Translations under genes and position numbers: made by a program
From: Sitta carolinensis
Lineage: Eukaryota; Chordata; Aves; Passeriformes; Sittidae
NCBI GenBank assembly: GCA_032173965.1
Contig: CM063290.1
Span: 8,581,501-8,645,500, forward strand
Direction of reading: 5' to 3'
DNA length: 64,000 nt
Part shown: piece after piece, positions 1 to 13,400 of the stretch
Position numbering within the stretch: position 1 is the stretch's first letter
Layout of the letters: each line of letters starts with the position of its first letter
Notes under the pieces: model-generated
Seen by the model: the letters and a program-made list of their open reading frames with translations, nothing else
Database searches by the model: none
Told to the model about the DNA's origin: nothing

Positions 1-3000
1 CAGGACTGACCCCATGACTCAGTGCTTTACTGAGATTTATGGAGTCCGAGGAGGAAGCTTATTTTGGGATCGCTGATTTCGGAACTGTGTCTTCATGGCA
101 TGTGAGCAGAGGTGTGAGGGGACACGGCTGGGATGCAGGGTTCTGGAGAAAGGGAGGGCAAGGGAGAGGAGGCACTGAGAGCAGGAAGGGGACAGGCAGG
201 GAAGGGAAAGGCAGCAATGCCCAGAGGTTGCTGACGTGTGGCGAAGACCCAGACTGGAAGAAAGAGCAAGCCCCGACCAGTCCCACCATCAGCTTGGTCA
301 TGGGAGGGGACTGTGAGGACCCCACAGAGGCACCCTGAGCTGCAGGGATAGGGCCGGGCTGGGGGTTTGGGCAGGGACAGTGGGCTTGTGCAGGACGCTG
401 CCGCCTGCCTCTGTTTCCAATTTAGCTGATCCTTGCCCCGATCCCTGCAGCTCTCTAATCTGTTTGTCTTCCAAAGCCGTTAAGTTAATTCCGAGCCCAG
501 CAAAATCCCACGGCTTTCATCCCAGCCCACCCTCCAGCTCATGGGTCTGGCAGGGGCATGGTGGGCAGCTGCCAGATGCTGCCAGTGTCCAGCACAGAGC
601 CCCTTCCATCCTGAAGGAGCACAAACTCGCTCCTGCAGGCTGCCAAAGCAGTCCCCAACAGCCTCAAGGTCCCTCCTGGGGCCGGGTGCTGCTAAGGGCC
701 ATCATGGGGACAGGCAGCTGTGATGACAGCTGGGGAGATGGCCTGTCCCTCTGCCAGCCCGGACAGGCACCCGGCCCCGCTCTGAGAGGTGCCGTGGAAA
801 AACTGACATCAGCTTCAGCCCAGAGGAATTCGGCCTTCTGGCCCATCCCAGCTGGGGACAGGGACAGTGACAGGGGCCTCTGCCATGCACCACAGCAGAT
901 GAGCAAGGTGAAATAGGAGGGGACTGGTATAGTTACCAGAAGCCCCCTTCTTTGCTGTACCCCTTCCCAGGGCCAGGAGCAGCCCAGAGGTCTGTGAATA
1001 TGCCCAGGGTACGGTCACTGGCTCTGCTTCCTCTAAGCACAGCTCCCTTCAAGCGGTCACTGCAGAGAACAGCCAGCTCATGACACTGGTGACACTCCCT
1101 GTGCCAGTCAGGGACAGCGGTTGGGTTGAATTCCTCAGGATCTCAGTCTGGAGAAAGGTCTAATCCCTTCCCAGATGCCTTGGGGCTTCTGGTATGGTTA
1201 TGTCCTGGTCACTCCTTGGTCCCTTCTGTCCCCCACCCCACAGGATGTGCCTGGTGGCGATGAGGAAGTTGTGGAGAGATTGTGACATCCCCCAGTTGCC
1301 TCCACGCTGGAGACCCCGACATCCTGCTCCCCTCCCCCCCGTCACACTCCATCATCTCCTCATTCCCAGTCCGGGTAATTGGTGGCCTGGTGACAGACGG
1401 GCTCATTAGCAGCTTAATTTCGGCTTCATCTCTTCCTGCCCGACCCCCAGCCCAGGTGGGGACTGGCCCAGCAGGGTGCAGGGATAGGCACCCTGAGGCC
1501 ACATTGCTGCACCCCATGGGGACACCCGCGGAGCTGGTGGGAGAGCAGCGGAGTACATGGCACGGGCTGACAGCACTGCCCCGGGCAGCCCATACAGCCT
1601 TCTTTGGCTCCCCGGCATCGGGGTGCATGCGGGGACCCCCGTTCCTCAGCATGGGGCAGTGCCTTCCTGCTCCTTGCCCCGCTGGGATGGGCAGGGATAC
1701 TTCCACGGCAGGTGCCAGCAGGTGCCGGCCGTTGCCCACCTTCCCGGCCTCACCCTGGCCTTATTTGCTTCCCCAACGGCGGCGCCTTTCGGCTCCTTTG
1801 TGCCGGCAGATAACAGGGATCGCCGCTGCCTCTGAAGTACCGGCCAGCATCCCCACACCCTAAACTGGGCAGCAGGATATGGGCACACGAGCAAGGAGCC
1901 CAGGCCGGGGCATGGGCAGGAGTGCAGGCAGATTTGCAAGCAGTAGGTGTGGGCATGGGGTGCAGGCAGGTTTCTCAGCACTGCTGTTCTTCTGCTTTGC
2001 ATTTGGGTCCATATTGCAGCCCAGGAGCCCATCCCCAGCACCCCATGACCAGGCCAGTGCCCAAAACCCTGTCCCTGTCCCCCACCCAGGAGAAGCAGCT
2101 GGTGGCAGCCCACAATGGCTGATGTGGGGCCCCCAAAGGCTGCCCCACCGGATGGAAGCCTGGCTGCCTTTCAAAGGCGCTTGTGTTGTATAATTTATCG
2201 GTAGAAGATAACAGACAAGCAGCTAACAAGGAAGGGGGCTGTACCCCTGCTCTGGGGAGTCTGGCACCACGGGCACTGGTGCTGCCAGGATTCATCACAC
2301 TGAGGGCACATACACCTCCCTGGCCGAGGTGTGGGTCCCAATTTGGTTTGTGGGTGCCCCAAGGCAGAGCCAGAGAGGGTCCTACTCTGTGCCCTGCTTT
2401 GCAGCTGTTGCCTGCCTTGCACAGAGAGCCCAGGGGCTACTGCATTGCCATAGCCAGGGAAGCCTGAGTCCAGTATTTGAGGGGTTCTTCACCCCTGGGC
2501 CATATGGACTTCCCAGCATGGCGGAAGAGCAGCAGGCATGGAGGGGCACAGGGTAGGGAAGGGCTGGTCCCACGGGCACAGGGGCAGCACCTGGCGCCAG
2601 ATCTGAGGAGAGTTTGTTTAATCTCAGATAAGGAGGCAACGCCAGGCACCTGGCTGGCAAACAGTCGCTGCCTGGGCAGCAGCAGTGAGGGCAGAGCTGA
2701 CCCCCCAGCCCCCACCAGCACCTGTGCCAGGACCGTCTGTTCAGCCCCGACTGCACAGGGCTGGCCTTAGCCGGGTACATGAGTCCCTCTGGCCACCCAC
2801 ACTCCCGTGGCACAGCATGGCATGGCACATGGCACGGGGTCAGCGAAGCAGCCGGCACATGGTACAGCCAGGGCAGATGGGCATGGAGTGCAGGGAAAAG
2901 CAGGATGCCTCATCCTCTGGCAAGCCGGGCCAGATTTACACCAGGGCCAGCAACCCCCGGCCAATCCTGCCCCAAGGGTTGCGTGGGCACGGGGCCAAGG

Positions 3001-5000
3001 AGGGGGCTTAGGGACAAGGATGGCTCTTGGCATCATGGTCCTGCTACACAGCAAGTGCCCAGAAGGTTCAGGGCTGTGCCAGTCTCCTGCTGCCACCCTG
3101 AATCTGTGGCATCTGTGGGGCATCTGGAAGTCCATCTACCCTTTCCCCATCTGGCCCTGCAAGTGGCTGCGTGCCCATGACCCTGCCCAGGGTGGGGGCT
3201 CAGGTGTGCCCTGTCCCAGAAGGGCAGGGAAGCAGACGGCAGTGCTGGCTGGCAGGGTCGCTGGGCAGCAGCACCCCTGGGGCTTCCTCGCCGGCTGGTG
3301 AGCACAATCCCAGCTGCCTGCTGGCCTGTACCGAGTGTGCCCAGTCTCAGCAGGGCAGATAGGCACAACCAGGTGGGATTAGCCCTTTGTGTCACCCCGC
3401 AGTGGCCCTGAGAGCATCCAAGCAGGGGCACAGCTGTGCCGTGGCCCTCCATCCTGAATCACATCAGGATCCTAATGGGCACCCCTGAGTACAGGGGTGG
3501 GGCTGGCACGTGGACCCCTCCCTGAAAAAGAGATCTGGCCCCTACCACCCTGCCCTGCCTGGCTGGCGTCTGCCAGGCAGGTCACATCCCTGCAGGACGG
3601 CACCCCGAGGATTCTGGAAAGGGCAACTAGTCGTACTAGTGAGCCTGGCCGTGGCAGGACCCACTCCGTTCCGGCACACCCTGGGGCTCTCCTGTCATGT
3701 TTGGTGTGTTACTGCCACCCCCTGGCCACCTGCACAGCCCCGGGTGTCCCCCACACGCAGGGGTGTCCAGGTCCCCTGCACCAGCTCAGTCCTGCACCCC
3801 AAAAAAAGAGGGCACACGGGATACAGGATGCCAGGAGGGAACGAGAACTCTGGGGAAGGGTCCACACCTCTCCGGAGGGGAGCCTGTCTACGGCCACCAC
3901 ATTCTGGCAGGGACGACGTTTCTGCCCCTCCCCGAGCCAGGGTGGGCAGAATGGGGAGGGGGCTGCGGGGCTTGGGGGCGTTACCCACCCAGGCGATGAT
4001 TAGAAGGAGCCGAGGTTCCGTCCCAGCGCATTAAGACTGTCCCCGCTGAGTGCCACCGCCGCGGGGTGACCCCGCCGTGAACCGCCCACGCTCCCCCGAC
4101 GAGCCAGCAGACCCCTGGCACCAGCATCCCCCTTCACGACAGTGTCCCCGCTGCGTGTCACCACACTGCCCCGTTCCGCTGCTTGCGCCTCAGGCATGCG
4201 TGAGGATGCGCTGGCAGCGTATCACGGAGGGAACATGCCATCGAGAGGTCACACCTGTGTGTGTCGGGGGACCACAGGCCTCCCGGTGGGGATGCTGGGG
4301 CACCTCGGCTCTGGGTTCCATCCCGGACCACGACCTGGCAATGTCTGGCTCCCGGGGACGGAATGGGCTATGTCCTCACGAAGCCAACTCACTGCAGGCA
4401 TGGGGGACACGCACGGGGAGCCGTATCCCATAGATGCCCCCGCTCACAACCCCGTGGTCCCTAGAGAGATCGTGGCTGCGCCGTGCCACCCGCCGTACCC
4501 CAGTCCCTGTCACACCGGGACACCTGCCGGCTCCACCAGCCTTCTCTGTGCCACCTCTGGACGGGCACACGCTGCCCAAAGGAGGCGCAGGGTCCCCAGT
4601 GCCAGGCTTCTCCCGAGGCAGGGAGGAATTTGTTCAAGCGGGCTGGTGTGGCATTTGGGGAACGGGCAGGACAGGGCTGAACTCTTGAACCCTCAGTGGC
4701 AGCTCCCCACCAGATGCCAAGCGCGGGGCACCCCGTGGAGCCCAACGTGTGAGCAGCCCCCGGCCGTGCCAGACCCCCCCGCTCCCCTCACGGTTCATCG
4801 GCAGGACACGGGGGACGGTGTCACACGTCCCTCCCCGCCGTGGCTGGCGGGCGAGGAGGAAGAAGCCGGTGGGGGCTGCAGCTCCGAGGACCATGGCAGG
4901 CTGAGTCCGCGCAGCTCATCACACCGATGTCCAGCTGCGGTCGGGGGGAGCGGGGGAAGCCCCTCTGTCCCACGCGGCGAGGTGGGGACGCGGGCTGCAA
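1..5000. other. Intergenic region upstream of POLR2H
   Basis: I see no exon of a recognisable gene here. The open frames are compositional and do not continue across plausible splice sites. Some less GC-rich islands contain transcription-factor-like words and could be regulatory: an AP-1 word (TGACTCA, 16-22), an A/T-richer block at about 414-535, homeodomain-like words at about 1375-1430, and GATA/TCF-like words at about 2170-2230 and 2600-2640. These are single motif matches only. If the human neighbours are kept beyond the inverted block, the next gene to the left would be EPHB3-like, outside the window. Confidence 0.5.
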
Positions 5001-5009
5001 GAACCCCGC

Positions 5010-5200
5010 GGGACATGCCGGATCCCCCCCGGAACATCCCGGATCCCTGGGGACATCCCGAACCCGCCCCCAGAACATCTAGGACCCCTCTCGACACACC
5101 CCGGACCCCTCCGGACACCCCGGATGCCCGGGAACATCCCGAACCCGCCCTCGGGACACTCCGGGCTCCTCCCGGGACACCCCCGACCCCCCGGGACTCC
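5010..5200. repeat. Degenerate GC-rich minisatellite upstream of POLR2H
   Basis: A unit of about 18-24 bp built around GGGACATCCCGGA / GGAACATCCCGAACCC recurs roughly eight to ten times with many substitutions. It keeps a long frame open on the plus strand (from 4142), but the predicted peptide is only a translated repeat. It lies directly upstream of the POLR2H CpG-rich promoter. Confidence 0.65.
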
Positions 5201-5206
5201 CCGTGC

Positions 5207-5411
5207 CCGCCGCGCGGGGGCGCTGCCGTGCCCGCTCCGTGCCGGGGGCGGGGTCGCTGCGCGCGGCTCCATCCGCGGCCTCGCAGCGCCCCCTGCCGGC
5301 CCCGGCGGCCCTGGCGGGAAGTGGCCCCGCCCACCGTGAAGCCGCTTCCGCCCCGCCGTGGCGGTGCGATTGCGTCATCAGCGTGCGCCGGGTGGGAGTG
5401 GAGCCGCTGCC
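5207..5411 (+). promoter_or_regulatory. POLR2H CpG-rich promoter with CTCF-like motifs
   Basis: The 200 bp before the POLR2H start codon are CpG-dense with no TATA box, as expected of a housekeeping promoter. Two CTCF-core-like words lie on opposite strands: CCGCGCGGGGGCGCTG within 5207-5226, and GCGCCCCCTGCCGG at 5286-5299 (core on the minus strand). An ETS-type word (CTTCCG, about 5345) and a CRE/C-EBP-like word (ATTGCGTCATCA, 5369-5380) lie closer to the start. The transcription start is not known; motif calls are by eye. Confidence 0.5.
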
Positions 5412-7371
<1,960 letters not shown>

Positions 7372-7738
7372 CACCCCTCCATGGGCTGCCCACAGACATC
7401 CAGCTGGAGCCCTGAGAGCCCACATTCCATTCCAGCATCCATGCTGCCCAGCCTCTTTGGAGCTGGGGAGGTGGGAGCAGTCCCTCTCCTCACTCCAGTG
7501 TCTTCTGACTCTTGCTGGGATCCACATCTCTGTTTGCAAGGGGAGAGGTGCCTGACATCTGAGTGGACACCATGCTGAGTGCTCCAGTCCTGCCTGATGG
7601 CATCTCCTCACCTTCGTCTGTGCTCAACAGCCCTGGCTCTGACCAGGAGCAACCAGACTGGGACAGCTGCCTGCCTGCCTCTGGGGACTGGGGACCATTG
7701 CCTCAGGAACCATCCTGAGGCAGGCTGCCTTAGTTTTG

Positions 7739-7744
7739 ATTAAA
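7739..7744 (+). terminator. POLR2H polyadenylation signal (ATTAAA)
   Basis: ATTAAA lies 368 bp after the stop codon and is followed by a GT-rich stretch, giving a short 3' UTR of about 390 nt. It is the only canonical signal before the convergent THPO transcript end. Confidence 0.7.
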
Positions 7745-8060
7745 CTGGGATGTTTTGTACACCTGGCTCTGCTTACTGAGAGTCGAGGCTGGCAGGGAGT
7801 GGATACACCTGCACAGGGGCAAAGGGGGGACCCTGCCACTTCCCAAAGGATGGGGAGTCCAAACCTGCAGCGGGTGGGTACAGAGAGGAGGAGTGGCAGC
7901 CCAGGCCCTGTGCGGGGCTGTGCTGGGGATACCTGCAGCACTGGCAGCCGCCAAGGGTGGGAGTGGGCACTGGGCAGAACTGGGAGCATGTCCCAGAGGA
8001 GCTGACTTCTGCCCTGGGCCTGGGCACAAGGACACACACAGCTCTTTAGAAAAATAGCTC

Positions 8061-8066
8061 TTTAAT
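8061..8066 (-). terminator. THPO polyadenylation signal (ATTAAA on minus strand)
   Basis: TTTAAT on the plus strand reads ATTAAA on the minus strand, about 224 nt past the THPO stop codon. A 3' end near 8045 leaves roughly 280 bp between the POLR2H and THPO transcript ends. Confidence 0.65.
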
Positions 8067-8289
8067 CGAAAAGCATTCACAGTAGAGGTGCCTGCCCAGA
8101 TGGGAGCAGGGCCGGTGCCTGCTGGTACGAGTGTCCCTGTTCGCCTCCATGCGCTGCACAGTTGATGAAGACTTGAGGAACAGGTGCCAAACTTTTCCCT
8201 GTGGGCATCTTCCTGGGCACCCACAGCACAGCTTAGTGTCCTGCAGGATTTCTCTAGCATCACTTTGTGGTTGAGTCCTGTGTGCAGCC

Positions 8290-10044
8290 TCACCGGGCCC
8301 CGCATGGAGGGTCTCTGCTGTCCCCCTGTCCTTGCTTGCACAAGACCTTGGCCAGGTCGTAGAAGAAGAAGCGCAACTTGCCCTGTACCAGCTGCCGGTA
8401 GGTGAGGAAAATGCTGGTGATGTGGGTCTGCTCCACGGAATGTGGGGAGCAGCTCGGCTCCCAGTGTCCTGCCTGAGGGGCGAGAGTGGGACAGAGGGGT
8501 GACAAATGCCATTGCACCCAACCCAGCCCAGCTGGTACCTGTGCCGGGGGCATCTGGCTTATGTGGGGAGGTCTCACCTCCCAGCTGAAGGTCTGCAGGA
8601 GCAGGAAGAAGGAGTTGGCATGTCGGTAAAGCTGGCTCAGCTGCCTGGCCCCGCACTCATCGCTCACCTGGCTCTGGGCCCCTGCTGCAGCACCCACCAG
8701 CAGGGCCAGGTCACACAGGATCTCCCGCCGCTTGGTCTCGTTCTGGGGGAGCAGACAGGGACCCCCAGGGCCTCGTTGCTTCCTCTGCTCACCTTAGGTC
8801 TCGATGGGGTCCGCTACCCTCCCTGTGCCACCAGATAGGCCTACAAGCACCTTGTTCAGCATTTCTGATGCTTGTGCCAACCCAAAGTTCCTTCTCCAGT
8901 CCTGTTAGCAGCCGCCAGCACCCTCCTCCCAGCCCCTCTCACCGATTTGGATTTCCACTGCTGGAAAGTGAAGTCCACCAAGGGCAGCACTGCAGGGCAG
9001 CTGAGTGCAGGCAGGGCCTGGCACTCGCCCTAGAGAGAAGAGATGTCAAGGTGAGGTGCCAGGAACTGTGTACATCCCTGGTCTTGGGGTTTGTGGGGGA
9101 CTATCCTCACTGTTCTCTTTTCCATGTCCTTGGCCTCCACGATGTACTTCTGGATAAGCCTGTTGTCACAGACCAGCCGTGTTGGGCTGGCACGGTCCTC
9201 TTTCACGTGCAGGAGGAAGGATGTGAGGAGGAGCAGTCCTGGAGGAGATGGGGTTGCCTTGTGCACTGTGCCAGCCTCCCTGGGCAGTGCCAGCCCAGAG
9301 CAGGCTTGCAGTGGCAAGTCTTCTCCCCAGCCCTTTGATGGCCCCGTGGTGGGGGCACAGGGGGAGGTGTGAGGGGTTGAGGAGGGCCTGGTGCTGCTCT
9401 CAGGTCAGCCAGCGAGGGGTGCCCAGCGCTCACAGGGGAGAGCCGGGGTTTCCGTGCCAGTGGTGTGTGCCAAGGGGCTGCACAACCACATCTGCCAGGT
9501 TTTTCAGCCACCCTTCAGGCAAGGAAGCAGAGCTGTACTCCCTGTGCAGACCAGGGCCAGCCCTCCGGATCCCTGCCAAGAGCAGTTTCAGGCGTCATGT
9601 GCACTTCGGGGAATCCCGGCCCACAGTGTCCCACAGGGAACATCTGCTCCTGGCCGCTGCCCTGGCTGAGTGCTGCCCTGCCAGCGCTGCCTTCCCCAGT
9701 GCCGCTGCACACCGCTGTGCCCAGCAGCTGCCCATCCTGCCAGCCTCTCCAATGCCCTCCTTGCATCCTCCTGCCTGCCTCACTGCCTGCCCTGGCACTA
9801 CGCCTGTCCCCAAAAGTCCTCAGTGCAGCCCGTTTACCTAGGATGGGCATAGAGAGATGCTTGGTTACCCTCATATGCTGGCAGTGGCCAGGTCCAACCA
9901 GCCCAGAGCCACCCTTGGGGTTTGATGCCCATCTGTGGGATTCATCGTGCAGGGGACACTCTGACTGTGGGGCCACAGTATTCACTGTCCCTTCCTGCAC
10001 ACCCAGTCCCCCCTTCTAGCCACACACTCACTGTTCAGCTCCAT
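8290..10044 (-). CDS. THPO: Thrombopoietin, short EPO-like form
   Basis: This is a secreted four-helix cytokine that drives thrombocyte and megakaryocyte production through the MPL receptor. Five coding exons join in phase on the minus strand: 10032-10044, 9111-9238, 8943-9029, 8578-8742 and 8290-8472 (TGA). The product has 191 residues. Residues 1-21 or so form a signal peptide (MELNRLLLLTSFLLH), starting MEL as in mammals. Helix A follows, with Cys28 in the RLVCD motif; other cysteines are at 50, 58, 86, 106, 139, 176 and 188. An N-glycosylation sequon (NET) starts at residue 77. The first coding exon holds four codons plus one base, the layout shared by EPO and THPO genes. It was assigned to THPO rather than EPO because it lies between POLR2H and CHRD, as in human. 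It lacks the long glycosylated C-terminal domain of mammalian THPO. Confidence 0.88.
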
Positions 10045-10450
10045 GCTCGGCTGGGGGCTTCGGCCCTGCATCTTCCACCCTGGGGCCCGCGGCTGCTCCC
10101 CGGTTCCCGTCCCCCTTCCATGGAGGGCAGTGGTGGCGCGGGCTCCCCGCGGGCCGCCCAGCCGGGACGGAGGGCCAGAGGCCGGCGGCGGCCCCGGGAC
10201 AGCACGGCGCGGCTCCGCGACTCCTGCCTGGCCGCCCCGCCGAGGCTGCACGATTTCCTGTTGTGTCGCCGCTGACCTTCCAGCAAAATCGCAGCAGGGG
10301 CCCCGGGCCCGGGGGAAGGCTTCCTGCCTCCGGCCGCTTCCTCCCTTGGCTCGGGGCACGGGAAGGGCGTCCCTGGGCGCCCTCCGTGGCTGCTCACCTG
10401 CCCCCAGGCCTGAGCGCTCGGCAGCCAGCACCTCGGTGGTCAGTGTCTCA
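10045..10450 (-). promoter_or_regulatory. GC-rich THPO upstream region
   Basis: The 350-400 bp upstream of the THPO start codon are CpG-rich and include an ETS-type word (CAGGAAA on the minus strand, 10254-10260). Mammalian THPO promoters are known to use ETS factors. No TATA box is evident and the transcription start cannot be placed. A 5' non-coding exon may exist. Confidence 0.35.
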
Positions 10451-10499
10451 GCTGTGCCTCTCGAGGGGCAGAGGGTGGCTCTGGTACCTGCAGAGGGAT

Positions 10500-13400
10500 G
10501 GCGTCAGTGACCCTGCACTGGACAGCCCCGGGAACATTAGCCTTAGTGGGGTCCTGCTCCTGGCTGTTGCAGCCAGGTATGAAATCCGCCAAAAACCCTC
10601 TCCCAGAGATGGACCATAATCCTGGTGACCCTCTCCCAGAGGTGGACTTCATCGGTGGTGACCTTTACCCAGTTAGACCCCATCCCTTCTGACCCTCACA
10701 CAGAGGCTCTAAGCCCGGCATGCACCAGAGGTGACTCAGGGAGCTGGAGATCCCCGGGGTGGCTGTGGTTCATGTGATGCCTCAGAGCTGAGGAGGGCAA
10801 TGGATCACAGGGGTCATGGCTGGTGCATAGCCCCAGCGCTGTTTCACCAGGGGTATTGGATGGGAGTGGGCTGGGTGAGGATGCCCCCTCGATGGTTAGG
10901 AGAATCTCCAGGGCCCTGCTCAGCACCATGCCCTGGCATGGCTGTGGTATTCCCTGGCAAAGCAGGCTCTCGCTGGGCATGCTGGTGGGGGGTGCACGTC
11001 CCCGTGCCCATGTGTACATGTGGGTCCCCCCATACTGCACACAGCTACACACCCACCACGTGCACCCTCAAACCTACGTGTACACACGTGCCCTTCCCTG
11101 GCACGCTCAGATAACCCTCCACCCCGGCAGCCCCCCACGGCTTCCCTTTGGGAGACACCCCCTCCCAGCACACATCCTCTTGCTCCCGGTCTTCTGCAAC
11201 GCCTGCGTTTCCTTCTCACACCCCGGCTCTCGCACACTCTCGCACGTTCCCACCCCTGTCCCTGTGGACAGCCATTCCCGGCAGCGCCTGGCCGGGTGAC
11301 AGCAGTTAAAGTAAACACCCCAGCCCCGTCTCACCTGCCCCATTCCCTGCTCAGCCACAACAGCCCACCTTGCAGGGGGGTCCAGCGGGTGCCACGACTC
11401 CAGGGACGAGACTGGCAGCCCCGGCTCGCCTGGGCACAGCTGGCAGCAGCGGGACCCGTGAGCACCGAGGTCAAACACCTCCAGGTTTCCCCCGCACGGC
11501 CGTGGCCCTTCTGCGGACGTGACAAGCTGCAATCACGCCCGTCAGCACCTTCAGCCCTTCTGCCAGAGCTGGCCTCGGGCCCTCCGCCGTCCCCATGGCA
11601 GTCCCTGCCATCTCCCACCATGTCCGTTCCCTGTTCCTCCCTGGGTGCAAAGTCATTTGCGATGCCAGGCGGCAGAGCTGCGGTGCTCTGCATTCCTTCT
11701 TGATTAAACAAACAAACTCATCAGGGGAAACCGGAGCTCAACTGGAAACTGGAGGTCTAATGGACCCCCATGGGCAGCCTAAGGTGCCCACAATAGTCTC
11801 TTTACTCCAAAATATTCATTTTCAACAATGCCAGAAGCTGGCAGGCAGTATGAGCCTGTGCCCGTGGGCAGCCTGGTATTCTTCTGCTGGAAAGGGCAAT
11901 GCCAGCATTTGCTGACCATGCCAGGGGGACAGAGGAGGACGTGGGGGGAGAGTCCCTGCTTTTGGCCCCAGCCCGACCCCACGGACGTTGCGTGCTGAAG
12001 AGAGTGTGGGGGCAGTAAGTGAAACACAGGGACCCCAGAGGGACACGGGGGCTCCGGCCCGGCCAGGCAGCCCGGGCTCTGGCAGGGGACAGGAAGCCAG
12101 GCTGGGGCCGCGGGGCTGCACAGCTGGCCGGATCCCGGTGCCAAGATTCCCACCTCTCCTTACAGGGTGCGAAGTGCTGGGAATCCCGCGGCAAGGACAG
12201 CCGTTCGCACCCACTTTGCCAAGGTGCTGAAGACAGCAGGAGGTGCCAGGAGTCAGGGAAGGGGGGGGGGGGGGGTGGAGAGGAGGAAGACGCTAGGGTG
12301 GCGGGGGGAGACTGCGGTTCGGTGGGACAGCTGCTGTCCTCACAGGCCACCCAGATGTGCTCGGTGGGCACCCCCAGGATGTCAGTGACATGGGAAGCAA
12401 ACCTGGCCTTCCAGGGGCAGGGAGGGGGGTCCCAGCCCCCTTTGAAGCCCCCGTAAAAGGGTCTGGCATAAAGGAAAGAGAAAGTCAAAGGAACAAAGAG
12501 AGCGGCTAATCCCGGCGTGAGCAAACAGCCCCGTTTGCTCAGGGCACAGCTGGCTCCGGGGCCAGGGAAAGGAGCACAGCGGGGCTCTACGGGTGCCAGG
12601 CAGCGGGGGACCCTCTACCCGGGCTCCCTCCCCAGCACGGGCAGTCCCCGGGAGCAGGGTCCCTCCTGGACCCTCCGGGCTTTTCTCTACATATGCAAAT
12701 TGCCAATAAACATCCGTGGGCAAATCCTACTCCCCGAGAAACCTGGTCCTTTCGCTGCTCCCAGACAGCCGTCCCAGGAGAACACCCACGCTGCCGAGTA
12801 AACGGACTTGCAAGGGGAGCATTGATCGGGGTGCAGCAGCTTGGGGTTGAAGGATGTCAGGGTTTACCTTTCCCAATTTTCAGCAAGCCACATGCTGACT
12901 AGCACCCCAGCACAAAGCCCTTGGTGCTGCCCAGAGGATGTCCATGGGCAAACCCTCCTTGCCTTGGGCAAGGGCACCTAATGCCAGGGGCTCTGCTGGC
13001 ACCTGAGCGATTCCACTGTGCCTCCTCTACCATCCCGCTTCTCAGCCAAGCTTCCCACTCCAATGGGCCGCACGGAGTGTGCTAGGAGGGCACCTCATCC
13101 CTCCACCTCCATCCCATGGAGAGGAGAAGGGGTTAATGCCAGGCAGCCGAGCCGCAGGTGGGCGCAAGAATGAAATTCCTTCTCGCTGTCCTGCGAAGTC
13201 TGGGCACAAATATTTGCCTGCATGTCCGGTGGGGAGGGGGGAGACCACCATCGCTTCTGGGAGCTTGCTAATCCCCATGCCAAACAAGGCCCCCACATGC
13301 TGCACATGCCCCCCACCTTCTTCCTGCTGGGTAACCCTGCAAAGCCTTTGAGGTGGGGACACTTGGGGTCAGGGGAACAACAGCACCTTTGGGTGCTCCT

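Noticed and set aside
8290..10044. Assignment of the cytokine gene as erythropoietin (EPO)
   Set aside because: Helix A looks EPO-like and the length matches EPO, but the position between POLR2H and CHRD, the MEL start and the intron phases fit THPO.
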